From contig NZ_BSTD01000002.1 in the NCBI RefSeq assembly GCF_030269325.1, positions 1,550,001 through 1,614,000 on the forward strand: DNA of 64,000 nt, given 5' to 3'. Position numbers and translations under genes: made by a program. Shown here piece after piece: positions 8,496-17,136 of the stretch (positions are counted from its first letter, which is position 1; each line of letters opens with the position of its first letter). The stretch comes from Amycolatopsis sp. NBRC 101858 (lineage in GTDB: Bacteria > Actinomycetota > Actinomycetes > Mycobacteriales > Pseudonocardiaceae). The notes below the pieces were generated by a model. The model searched no databases. It was not told the origin of the DNA and saw only the letters and a list, made by a program, of their open reading frames with translations.

Positions 8496-11407
8496 TCCGC
8501 GACTCCTGCCGCCGCGCCCAGCGCTTCCACCTGGATCGCGCAGAACTTGAACTCCGGGATCTTGCCGTACGGGTCGATCGCGTCGATCGTCAGCAGGTTC
8601 GCCGCCGCCTCCCGGAAGTGGAACGGGATGAAGCAGTTGCCCAGCTGCTCTCGGTGCGAGATGCGCACCTGCAGCTCGATCTCACCGCGGCGCGACCGGA
8701 CGCGGACCCGTTCGCCGTGGGCGAGCCCGCGGTCGGCGGCGTCCTTGGGGTGCATGTACACCTCGGCGATCGGCGAGATCGTGTCCAGCGCGAACGACCG
8801 GCGGGTCATCGACCCGGTGTGCCAGTGCTCCAGCAGGCGGCCGGTGTTGAGCACCAGCGGGTACTCGGCGTCCGGGAGTTCCTTTGCCGGGAGCCACTGC
8901 GCCGGGACGAGGTGCGCGAGGCCGTCGTCGGTGTTGAACCGCTCGTCGAAGAGCACCACCGTGCCGTCCGAGTGCTCGGGATCGGCGTTGGGGTAAAGCT
9001 TTCCGGACAGGCCGAGGTTGTCGTGGCGCAGGTTCGCGTACGACGGCATGAGCGCGACCATCTCGTCGAAGACCTCGCTGGGGTCGGTGTAGGACCAGTC
9101 GAGGCCGATGCGCCGGGCGAGGTCCTGGATGATTTCCCAGTCCACCCGGGCCTGGCCGGGCGGGTCCATCACCTTGCGGCCGAGCTGGACCCGGCGGTCG
9201 GTGTTGGTGTAGCTGCCGTTCTTCTCCAGGTACGACGACGCGGGCAGGATCACGTCGGCGAACTCCGCGGTCTCGGTGAGGAAGATGTCCTGCACCACCA
9301 GGAAATCGAGCGCCGACAACGCTTTTCTGACCTTGTTGATGTTCGGGTCGGACAGGAACGGGTTCTCCCCGAGCATGTACATCCCGCGGACCCCGTCGGG
9401 CTTGAGGACCGAGCCGATGATCTCGGTGACCGTGAGGCCGCGGTTCGGGTCGAGGCTGGTGCCCCAGGCCTCCTCGAACCGCTCGCGGGCCTTTTCCACG
9501 CCCTGGTAGTCCGGGTAGAACATCGGGATCAGCCCGGCGTCGGACGCGCCCTGGACGTTGTTCTGCCCGCGCAGCGGATGCAGGCCGGTGCCGGGGCGGC
9601 CGACGTTGCCGGTGATCGAGCACAGCGCGATCAGGCAGCGGGCGTTGTCGGTACCGGTGGTGTGCTGGGAAATGCCCATCCCCCAGTAGATGACCGCCGA
9701 ACCCGCTTCGCCCCAGACGCGGGCGACTTCGCGGATGAGGTCGGCGTCCACGCCGGTGATCTGGGCGGCCCGCTCGGGCGGGTAGTCCGCGACGGTGCGG
9801 GCCAGCTCGTCGTAGTTGGAGACGCGGGCGGCGATGAACTCGCGGTCGATCTTGCCGAGGCGGATCACCTCGTGCATGAGCGCGTTGTAGAACGCGACGT
9901 CGGTGCCGGGTTTCACCTGGCAGTGGTAGTCGGCGTGCTCGGACACCGTGCTGGCGCGCGGGTCGACGTAGACGATCTTCGTGCCGCGCCGGCGGGCCTG
10001 CTTGAAGAACGAGCTGGCGACGGGGTGGTTCGCCGTCGGGTTCGAGCCGGTGATGATCACGACGTCGGCGTTGACGACGTCGCTGTAGGTGGTCGACACG
10101 GCGCCGGAGCCGACGCCCTCGAACAGCGCGGCGACGGAGGACGCGTGGCACAGCCGGGTGCAGTGGTCGACGTTGTTGGTGCCGAAGCCGGCGCGGATCA
10201 GCTTCTGGAAGAGGTAGGCCTCCTCGTTGGAGCACTTCGCCGAGCCGAACCCGGCGATCGCGCCCGGCCCGCCGGCCGCGTGGATCTCCTTCAGGCGGCG
10301 GGCGACGAGGCTCAAGGCCTCTTCCCAGGTGGCCTCGCGGAAGTGCGGCAGGACCTCGTCGTAGTCGACGAGGCCGCCCGGCTTGCGCCGCCCGTCGCGG
10401 CCCCGCTTGCCGCCGCTGCGGTTCCCGCCGCCTCCCCCGCGTCCGCGGTCGTGGTCGTTGTCACCGCGCACATCCGCCGACAGCGGCCCCTTCGGGTACG
10501 ACGAGTCGACGCGGATGAGCGGCACGGTGAGCCGCTGCGGCGAAGCGGCGTAATCCCAGCCGTAGCGGCCTTTCACGCACAGCCGGCTCTTCGAACCGGG
10601 CTGGTCGCGACCTTCGGCGAAGGCGATCGCGTCCCGTTCGCGGTCGACGTAGTAGGTCAGCGCGCAGCCGACACCGCAGTACGGGCAGACGCTGTCGACC
10701 GCGTCGAGCTGCTCGCGCGGGCGGATCGGGATGTTGTTGATCGCCTTGTTGGTCAGCGCGCCGGTCGGGCAGGCCTGGACGCATTCGCCGCAGGTGACGC
10801 ACGAGCTGGCGCCCATCGGGTCGTTGAGGTCGAACGCGATGGTCGTCGAGTAGCCCTTGCCGGAGCGGCCGATCACGTCGTTGCCCTGGATGTCGTCGCA
10901 GGCGCGGACGCAGCGGTCGCAGAGGATGCAGGCGTCGTGGTTCACCTCGATGACGGGGTTCGACGCGTCGTGGCCGCGTCCCGATCCACACGGCAGGTCG
11001 GTGGTCTCGCGGGCGACGTCGAACCGGTCGGCGAGGTCCAGGAGCAGGTTGTCGCCGGTGGTGGTCTGCTTGGGGTCTTCGGCTCGAGGCGGCTGGTCGG
11101 ACAGCAGCAGCTCGGTCAGCGTCGCGCGGTTGCGCTCCAGCTCCGGCGTCGCCGTCTTGACTTCCATGCCGTCTTCGCACGGGCGCACGCAGGCCGCGGC
11201 GAACACGCGGCCGCCGGTGTCGACCACGCACATCCGGCAGACGCCGACCGGGTCGTAGCGCTCGTCGTGGCACAGCACCGGGATGTCGATGCCGGCCTGC
11301 TTGGCCGCGGTGAAGATGGTCGTGCCCTCGGGCACGGTCACCGACCGGCCGTCGATCGAGGCCGTGACGGTCCGGACGGACGTGCGGGACTCTTCGACAG
11401 CTGTCAT
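8492..11407 (-). CDS. Formate dehydrogenase, large Mo/W-bis-MGD subunit
   Basis: 971 residues with the modular order of NAD-linked formate dehydrogenases: an N-terminal [2Fe-2S] ferredoxin domain (C46, C57, C60, C74), two [4Fe-4S] clusters (C160/163/166/170 and C203/206/209/213), the molybdopterin-domain cluster (C241/244/248/277) and the catalytic domain. Cys420-His421 in TRLCHASSV is the expected metal ligand pair, so this is the cysteine form and not a selenoprotein. Residues about 316-345 are a Gly/Arg/Asp-rich low-complexity insert. It overlaps the NuoEF gene by ATGA and lies 30 bp after the AOR gene. FdhD, needed for sulfuration, is not in the window. Confidence 0.93.
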   Translation of the reverse strand: MTAVEESRTSVRTVTASIDGRSVTVPEGTTIFTAAKQAGIDIPVLCHDERYDPVGVCRMCVVDTGGRVFAAACVRPCEDGMEVKTATPELERNRATLTELLLSDQPPRAEDPKQTTTGDNLLLDLADRFDVARETTDLPCGSGRGHDASNPVIEVNHDACILCDRCVRACDDIQGNDVIGRSGKGYSTTIAFDLNDPMGASSCVTCGECVQACPTGALTNKAINNIPIRPREQLDAVDSVCPYCGVGCALTYYVDRERDAIAFAEGRDQPGSKSRLCVKGRYGWDYAASPQRLTVPLIRVDSSYPKGPLSADVRGDNDHDRGRGGGGGNRSGGKRGRDGRRKPGGLVDYDEVLPHFREATWEEALSLVARRLKEIHAAGGPGAIAGFGSAKCSNEEAYLFQKLIRAGFGTNNVDHCTRLCHASSVAALFEGVGSGAVSTTYSDVVNADVVIITGSNPTANHPVASSFFKQARRRGTKIVYVDPRASTVSEHADYHCQVKPGTDVAFYNALMHEVIRLGKIDREFIAARVSNYDELARTVADYPPERAAQITGVDADLIREVARVWGEAGSAVIYWGMGISQHTTGTDNARCLIALCSITGNVGRPGTGLHPLRGQNNVQGASDAGLIPMFYPDYQGVEKARERFEEAWGTSLDPNRGLTVTEIIGSVLKPDGVRGMYMLGENPFLSDPNINKVRKALSALDFLVVQDIFLTETAEFADVILPASSYLEKNGSYTNTDRRVQLGRKVMDPPGQARVDWEIIQDLARRIGLDWSYTDPSEVFDEMVALMPSYANLRHDNLGLSGKLYPNADPEHSDGTVVLFDERFNTDDGLAHLVPAQWLPAKELPDAEYPLVLNTGRLLEHWHTGSMTRRSFALDTISPIAEVYMHPKDAADRGLAHGERVRVRSRRGEIELQVRISHREQLGNCFIPFHFREAAANLLTIDAIDPYGKIPEFKFCAIQVEALGAAAGVAE

Positions 11408-11437
11408 CGTCGACCTCCGTCAGCAACGGTATACCGT

Positions 11438-13243
11438 CTACAATACATCGATCAGCAGATCCGCCAGGTCTTGATGGACCACCCGCCCGGACGGATCGAG
11501 GCCGCGAGCGGCGTAGTAGCCCGCGATCATCGTGTTCAGCCGCTCGGCGGTCAATGTCGCCTGACGTCCCGAGCTCAGCTCCAACGGCGTCTCGAGCATC
11601 CGCGGCGGCAGCGTGTCGTCGGCGGCTGTGGCGCCTTCGCGCAGGTTGAAGGCGCGTTTGGCCCGCACGATCCGGCGGGCGGCGGTGTGCAGTTCCTCGG
11701 CGTCGATGTCCCAGCCCGTGACCGAGGCGAGGAGCGCGGCCCAGTCGGTGAACGGGTCGGTGAAGACGCCGCGCAGGAACTTGCACAGGATCATCGAGTC
11801 CATCACCGCGGCGCGGTCTTCGGTACCGATCGCGGCGGCCACGTGCGCGGCCCCGCCGTCCAGCCGGTCCAGCTCGCCGGACAGGTCGGCTTCGTAGGCG
11901 CCGGAGCGGTTGTGGTCGGCGCCGCGGGCGTTGACCGCGAGGCCGAGCGCCATCGACTGCAGCGTGCGCGGCTCGTAGCCGGGCAGCTCAAGGCCCTTGA
12001 CCTGCGGAGCGAAGTCGATCGACCCCTGCCCGACGACCGAGGCCGCGCGTCGCGACCCTTGCGCGAGCAGCTCCCCGAGACCCGGCGTGCGGGCGCCGAT
12101 GGCGTCCAACGCGCGCAAGAGCGCCGCGCCGTCGCCGAAGCGCAGCCAGGGAGCGTCGATGAGGCCGCGCTCGGCGCACTCCATCGCCCAGGCGATCGTG
12201 CCACCGGCGGAGATGGTGTCCAGGCCGAGTTCGTCGCACTTGGCGCTGGCCGCGAACACGTCGTCCGGCTCCGAGACCCCGCACAGCGGGCCGAGCGCGA
12301 AGACGTTCTCGTACTCCATCCGCTGGCTGCCGCCGCCTTTGCGGGAGTAGATGTGCTCGCAGCCGATGGTGCAGGACGCGCAGCTGTTGCGTGCCACGGT
12401 CCGCATCTCGTGCAGTTCTTCCGCGGCGAGCCGGGGGGCGGCCTCGAACGTCGCGGCGGTGAAGTTGCGCGTCGGCAAGGTGCTGACAGCGTTGAACGCC
12501 AGCAGGTTCGCCAGCGTGCCGAGTTCGCGGTACTTCGCCGTGGCCGGACCGAAGCTGCGTTTGCGCAGGTCCCGAGCGGCGGCGAGGACCGCCGTTTGGT
12601 CGGCGACGGCCACCTTGGTCGCCGCGCGCACCAGCACGGCCTTGATGTTCTTGGCGCCGAGCACCGCGCCGAGCCCGCCGCGCCCGGCGTGGCGGCCGTC
12701 GTGGCTGACCGTCGCGTACCGGACGCCGCGCTCCCCCGCGGGTCCGATCGCCGCGGTGCGCCAGCCCCGGCCGCACTGGGCTCGGGCGGTCTTCTCGGCT
12801 TGGTCGGCGGACATGCCGGCGAGCTCCGGCGCGGGTTCGAGCCGCGCGCCGTCACCGTCGATCAGCAGCACGGACAGCTCGTCGGCGCGCCCGCGCAGCA
12901 CGAGCGCGTCGTGCCCGGTGAGCTTGCCGGCGATGGCGAACTGGCTGGACGCGAGCGCGTCGGTGAGCAGGCCGGTCAACGGCGATTTCGCCACGACGGC
13001 GAACTTCGCGCTCGTCGTCAGCGGAGTCCCCACGAGCGAGGAGAACACGAAGGCGAGTGGCGCTTCCGGCGCGAGCGGGTCGACGCCGGGCGGGGCGAGG
13101 CGGTGCATCAGCCAGGTGCCGAGCCCGACCCCGCCGAGGTAGGCGCGCAGCACGCGGTCGTCGAGTTCGAGCGGGCTCGAGGTCGCGCCCCGTCCGCTGA
13201 TCTCCACGATCAGCGCCCGACCGAAGAAGCCACCTGGCGCCAT
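11438..13243 (-). CDS. aor: Aldehyde ferredoxin oxidoreductase (tungsten-type)
   Basis: 601 residues, full length for the AOR family. The cubane ligands are C288, C291, C295 (NSCASCTIGC) and C487 (ILCKFLRG). The first three have the same numbers I recall for the Pyrococcus furiosus enzyme. E310/E312 and H444 fall where its active-site Glu and His lie. Such enzymes carry tungsto-bispterin and oxidise aldehydes to acids. The N-terminus begins MAPGGFFGRALIVEI; no ribosome-binding site is seen, and a palindrome abuts the ATG. It is followed by fdh. There is no separate ferredoxin gene, so the fdh ferredoxin domains or NuoEF may take its electrons (inference). Confidence 0.92.
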   Translation of the reverse strand: MAPGGFFGRALIVEISGRGATSSPLELDDRVLRAYLGGVGLGTWLMHRLAPPGVDPLAPEAPLAFVFSSLVGTPLTTSAKFAVVAKSPLTGLLTDALASSQFAIAGKLTGHDALVLRGRADELSVLLIDGDGARLEPAPELAGMSADQAEKTARAQCGRGWRTAAIGPAGERGVRYATVSHDGRHAGRGGLGAVLGAKNIKAVLVRAATKVAVADQTAVLAAARDLRKRSFGPATAKYRELGTLANLLAFNAVSTLPTRNFTAATFEAAPRLAAEELHEMRTVARNSCASCTIGCEHIYSRKGGGSQRMEYENVFALGPLCGVSEPDDVFAASAKCDELGLDTISAGGTIAWAMECAERGLIDAPWLRFGDGAALLRALDAIGARTPGLGELLAQGSRRAASVVGQGSIDFAPQVKGLELPGYEPRTLQSMALGLAVNARGADHNRSGAYEADLSGELDRLDGGAAHVAAAIGTEDRAAVMDSMILCKFLRGVFTDPFTDWAALLASVTGWDIDAEELHTAARRIVRAKRAFNLREGATAADDTLPPRMLETPLELSSGRQATLTAERLNTMIAGYYAARGLDPSGRVVHQDLADLLIDVL

Positions 13244-13256
13244 ACAGTCGACTGTA
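13243..13256. promoter_or_regulatory. Perfect palindrome at the AOR start codon
   Basis: TACAGTCGACTGTA is a perfect 14-bp palindrome that directly precedes and touches the ATG of the AOR gene. On the minus strand its first six bases, TACAGT, lie where a -10 box of a leaderless transcript would sit, and no Shine-Dalgarno sequence is present. It could be an operator, a promoter element or both. No regulator in the neighbouring genes is an obvious partner. Confidence 0.45.
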
Positions 13257-13275
13257 GGCGCCTTGTCCGGCTGGG

Positions 13276-14124
13276 TCAGCCCCCAGCGTCGGCTGACAGG
13301 AACGCCACGGCGTCGCCGGCGACCAGCGGGAGCAGCGGATCCCGGGTCACCTGGTCACCGTTGAGCGCGGCCACGATGTGCCGATCCAGGGTGAGTTCAG
13401 CCGCCTCGGCGGCCGCTCCGAGCGTCGCCGCGGGGACCTGGCGGGGCCGATGGCCGTCACCGCGGGCCAGCGAGCCGAAGCATTCGATCGTGACCTCGGC
13501 CGGCGGTCTCGCGCGCGCGGCCGCGTAGTCCTCGGGGGTGTTGACGTTCACGACGGATTCGAGCGTCGGGTCGTCGCGCTTCAGGGCGCTGTCGTCGAGC
13601 AGCTGCTCCTCTTCGAGCCGCACGACGGTGCAGTGCTTGGCCAGCATGCCGGGCCGCAGGTCGCCCTCGCCGATCAGCTTCGTGATCAGCCCGGCCAGCT
13701 CGGTCCAGTAGGCCGCTGCGAGGGGTTGCCGGAACCCGCGGGCCACGGGCAGCAGCATGTCGGCGCCGGTGTCGGCCAGCCCGCGCAGCACGCGCCGGAC
13801 GAACGCGGGGTGCAGGAACGGCATGTCCACCGAGCACGCGAACGCGACCGGCGCCTCATCGGCGACCGCGGCAAACCCTGCGGCAAGGCCCTGCATCGGC
13901 CCGAGCCCCTCCACCGGATCGGTCACGACACGCACGCCACGCGGAAGTGCGGGCAGCTCCTGACCAGGCGCGGCCACGACGACCACGGGGCCGTCGAGCG
14001 TCCGCGTCAGCAGGGCGGTGGTGCGGTAGAGCAGCGTCGAGCCGTGCCACTCCAGGTCGGCCTTCGCCTGCCCCATGCGAGTGGAGCGCCCACCCGCAAG
14101 AACAACACCGGCCGCGGTCTGCAT
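13276..14124 (-). CDS. MobA-MoaD fusion: molybdenum cofactor guanylyltransferase with sulfur-carrier tail
   Basis: 282 residues. Residues 1 to about 195 are a MobA nucleotidyltransferase, with the GTP-binding VVLAGGRSTRMGQAK and VVNVNTPEDY near the domain end. The last 80 or so residues form a ubiquitin-like MoaD/ThiS domain ending in the free Gly-Gly needed for thiocarboxylation (SADAGG-stop). One protein would thus serve two steps: sulfur donation to make molybdopterin, and addition of GMP to make the guanine dinucleotide cofactor that formate dehydrogenase uses. It lies 32 bp upstream of AOR on the same strand. Confidence 0.88.
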   Translation of the reverse strand: MQTAAGVVLAGGRSTRMGQAKADLEWHGSTLLYRTTALLTRTLDGPVVVVAAPGQELPALPRGVRVVTDPVEGLGPMQGLAAGFAAVADEAPVAFACSVDMPFLHPAFVRRVLRGLADTGADMLLPVARGFRQPLAAAYWTELAGLITKLIGEGDLRPGMLAKHCTVVRLEEEQLLDDSALKRDDPTLESVVNVNTPEDYAAARARPPAEVTIECFGSLARGDGHRPRQVPAATLGAAAEAAELTLDRHIVAALNGDQVTRDPLLPLVAGDAVAFLSADAGG

Positions 14125-14180
14125 GCCGACGATGCTATCCGCGCGCCGGCTGTTCCGTCGTCCGCCCGGCGGGAAGCACG

Positions 14181-14216
14181 ACGCCAGTCCGGCGGCAGCT
14201 GCCGCTGGACTGGCGT
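14181..14216 (-). terminator. Hairpin terminator after the aldehyde dehydrogenase gene
   Basis: ACGCCAGTCC at 14181-14190 pairs perfectly with GGACTGGCGT at 14207-14216, and the loop holds a smaller self-complementary GCGGCAGCTGCCGC. It lies just past the stop of the minus-strand aldehyde dehydrogenase and before the MobA-MoaD gene. The two operons are therefore probably transcribed separately. There is no long T-run, as is usual for actinomycete terminators. Confidence 0.7.
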
Positions 14217-14228
14217 GCATGTCCGCGG

Positions 14229-15722
14229 TCAGCCGCCGAGGTCGGTGATGACCGTCTTCGTCTCCATGTAGTTGTTGAACACCGCGCTGCCCATCTCGCG
14301 GCCCCAGCCGGATTCCTTGTAGCCGCCGAACGGGAGCGACGCGTCGAACACGTTCCACGTGTTGACCCAGACCGTGCCCGCGCGCATGCGCCGCGCCGTC
14401 CGGTACGCCTTGCCGATGTCCTTCGTGAACACGCCCGCGCCCAGGCCGTAGTTCGTGTTGTTGGCCGTCGGCATGATGTCGGCCTCCGCGCTGAACGGCG
14501 CCGCCGCGACGACCGGGCCGAAGATCTCCTCGCGCACCGCCGTCATGTCCTCGCGCGTCTCCGTCAGCACCGTCGGCGCCACGAAGTAGCCGCGGTCGCC
14601 GACCCGGTCGCCGCCGCTGATCGTCGCGCCGTCGTCGCGGCCGGACTTGATGTAGCCGGTCACCCGATCGAACTGCTCCTGCGACACCAGCGGACCCATC
14701 GTCGTCTCCGGGTCGAGGCCGTTGCCGACCTTGATCAGCTCGGCCTGCTCGCGGATGCCCGCGACGACCTCGTCGTACACCGAATCCTCGACGTACAACC
14801 GGGATCCGGCGACGCAGCACTCCCCCTGGTTGAAGAAGATCGCGTTCGCCGAGCCGGCGATGGCGGCGTCGAGGTCGGCGTCGGCGTACACGACGTTCGG
14901 CGACTTGCCGCCCAGCTCGAGCGTCACCTTCTTCAGGTTCCCGGACGCCGCCTTGACGATCTCTCGGCCGACCTCGGTCGAGCCGGTGAACGCGACCTTG
15001 TCGACGTCCCGGTGCGCCGCGAGCGCCGCCCCGGCCTCACCGAAGCCGGTGAGGATGTTCAGCACGCCCGGCGGCAGGCCGGCCTGCATGGCGAGCTCGC
15101 CCAGCAGCAGCGCCGACAACGGCGTCTGCTCCGCCGGCTTCAGGATCGTGGTGCAGCCGACGGCGAGCACCGGGCCCACCTTCCACGCGGCCATCAGCAG
15201 CGGGAAGTTCCACGGGATGATCTGCGCGCACACCCCGACCGGCTCCCGCAGCGTGAACCCGAGGTACCGGTTGGGGTCCAGGCCCGGCGTCGGGATCGTG
15301 GCGCCTTCGATCTTCGTGGCCCAGCCGGACATGTAGTGGAACAGGTCCGCGGCCAGCGGCACGTCCGCCGCCTTCGCCACGGCGTACGGCTTGCCGTTGT
15401 CGAGGGAGTCCAGCAGCGCGAAGTCGTCGAGGTGGTCCAGGATCAGGTCACCGAGCTTGTGGATGATCCGGCCCCGCTCGCCGTGCGTCATCCGGCGCCA
15501 CGGCGCGCCGTCCTCGAAGGCCGCCCGCGCGGCCCGCACCGCCCGGTCGGCGTCCTCGGCTTCGCCGTGCGCGACGGAAGCGAGGACCTCCTCGGTGGCC
15601 GGATTGAGCGTTTCGAACGTCTTGCCCGACGCGGCGTCCACCCATTCGCCGTTGATCAGGAGCTTGCGGCTGAGCAGCTTGACGGTCTCGTCGACACGGT
15701 TGTCGTCCACGGCCAGAGTCAT
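14229..15722 (-). CDS. NAD(P)-dependent aldehyde dehydrogenase
   Basis: A 497-residue class ALDH enzyme of normal length. It has IIPWNFPLLMAAWK, the Rossmann FTGSTEVGREI, the catalytic Glu in LELGGKSPN, the catalytic Cys in NQGECCVAGSR, and EEIFGPVVA. The start is the ATG at 15722, with GAGGAGG seven bases before it; an ATG 18 bp upstream lacks such a site. The sequence resembles betaine/phenylacetaldehyde-type dehydrogenases, but the substrate is not certain. It follows a broken paralogue and the NAD formate dehydrogenase, and ends at a hairpin. Confidence 0.93.
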   Translation of the reverse strand: MTLAVDDNRVDETVKLLSRKLLINGEWVDAASGKTFETLNPATEEVLASVAHGEAEDADRAVRAARAAFEDGAPWRRMTHGERGRIIHKLGDLILDHLDDFALLDSLDNGKPYAVAKAADVPLAADLFHYMSGWATKIEGATIPTPGLDPNRYLGFTLREPVGVCAQIIPWNFPLLMAAWKVGPVLAVGCTTILKPAEQTPLSALLLGELAMQAGLPPGVLNILTGFGEAGAALAAHRDVDKVAFTGSTEVGREIVKAASGNLKKVTLELGGKSPNVVYADADLDAAIAGSANAIFFNQGECCVAGSRLYVEDSVYDEVVAGIREQAELIKVGNGLDPETTMGPLVSQEQFDRVTGYIKSGRDDGATISGGDRVGDRGYFVAPTVLTETREDMTAVREEIFGPVVAAAPFSAEADIMPTANNTNYGLGAGVFTKDIGKAYRTARRMRAGTVWVNTWNVFDASLPFGGYKESGWGREMGSAVFNNYMETKTVITDLGG

Positions 15723-15851
15723 CAGTGACCTCCTCGTCACCTGGAGTCACATCCGCACATGCGGCGTGATTACCATCACAACACCGTGGATTCGGCATGT
15801 CTACCGTTCCTGCCGCCGCAGATTCGGATTCACCGAGGCGGGCGGGGCTCG

Positions 15852-17061
15852 TCAGCCGGGCAGGTACATCGACTGCACCGCCTGGTAGGCAGCCAGCCCT
15901 TCGGGCCCGAGCTCCCCTCCTGCGCGATGGTGGAGCGGTTGTCGACGTCGGCGAACACCGTCGGCTCGACGAACCAGCCCTGCGCCTGCCCGGCCGGGCA
16001 GCCGCCACCGGTGGTGAGCCGGGCGCCCTCCCCAGGCCCTTCGCGATGTACCCCTCGACTCGGTCGCGCTGGCGCGCGGAAGCCATTGGGCCGATCTGGA
16101 TGGCGGGGTCGAGCGCGTCCCCGGCCGAGAGCCCGCCGGCGAAGGCCGTGAGGGTGTCGACGACCTCGTCGTAGCGGGACGCGGGCGCGAGGACCCGGGT
16201 GCCGAGGTAGCAGGTCTGCCCGTTGTTCATCAGGGTCGCGCCGAACAGGCTGTCCAGGTTCACGACGAGATCGGCGTCGTCCAGCACGATCGACGCGGAC
16301 TTCCCACCCAGCTCGAGCGTGACGGGCCGCAGCAGCCGTCCGCACGTCTCGGCGATCTGCCGGCCGGCCGCCGTCGACCCGGTGAACGCGATCTTGTCCA
16401 CGCCGGGGTGCGCGACGAGGTGGGCACCGGCTTCCCGGCCACCCTGGACGACGTTGAGCACGCCGGGCGGGAACCCGGCTTCGTCGACGGCTTCGGCGAA
16501 CAGCTGCGCGTCGAGCACCGTCTCCGGGCTCGGCTTGAGGACCACCGTGCACCCCATCGCCAGCGCGGGCCCGACCTTGAACGCGGCCAGCGTCATCGGG
16601 AAGTTCCACGGGACGATGGCCCCGATCACGCCGACCGGCGCCCGCCGGACGCGGATCTTGCCGCCGAGCACGCCGTCGCGGACCTCGTCGAGCACCGCCG
16701 TGCGGATCAGGTTCGCGTAGTAGCGCAGCACCAGCTGCGGGAACGCGCCTTCGGCGCCGGTGGCGATGGTGATCGGCATGCCGTTCTGGCTGCTGACCCG
16801 CCGCGCCATCTCCTCGCCGCGCGCGTCCAGGGCCACCGCGAGGCGCTCGATGGCGTCCGCGCGGGCGACCGGCTCCCAGCCGCTCCAGCCGGCCGGGTCG
16901 TCGAACGCGGCCCTGGCCGCGGCGTCGATGTCTTCCTCGGTCCCTTCGGGGACCCGCCCGATCGGCTCTTCCGTGCTGGCGGAGACGACGTCGATGGTCT
17001 TGGCAGAGGCCGGCGCGACCCACCGGCCGCCGATGTACAGGGAGTCGTAGTGCAGGACCAC
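15852..17061 (-). pseudogene. Broken aldehyde dehydrogenase gene (frameshift plus internal deletion)
   Basis: From GTG 17061 the frame encodes about 335 good ALDH residues, including VPWNFPMTLAAFK, FTGSTAAGRQI and the catalytic NNGQTCYLG. After YIAKGLG (about position 16045) the frame shifts; the correct sequence continues in another frame as LTTGGG and WFVEPTVFADV up to STIAQE. There, at about 15915, some 85 codons that hold the usual E-[IV]-F-G-P motif are missing, and a third frame resumes with the normal C-terminus LGPEGLAAYQAVQSMYLPG. A sequencing error could explain one shift but not the deletion. The gene is probably inactive. Confidence 0.88.
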
Positions 17062-17136
17062 TGTCCGTCTCCGTCCTTCAGCACGAGGCGCTTGGCTCCG
17101 CCATGTCCGGGCCCGGCGACCGGGCCCGGACTCGCG

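Noticed and set aside
10373..10462. Gly-rich stretch as a frameshift error in FDH
   Set aside because: The frame is kept on both sides with conserved domains before and after; it reads as an in-frame insert.
11407..11407. Selenocysteine in the formate dehydrogenase
   Set aside because: The metal-ligand codon is an ordinary cysteine (LCHASS); there is no in-frame TGA and no SECIS-like element needed.
8618..13528. 1636-codon plus-strand open frame over the FDH and AOR genes
   Set aside because: It is the antisense of two full-length enzymes with all metal ligands in place; its own translation has no family features.
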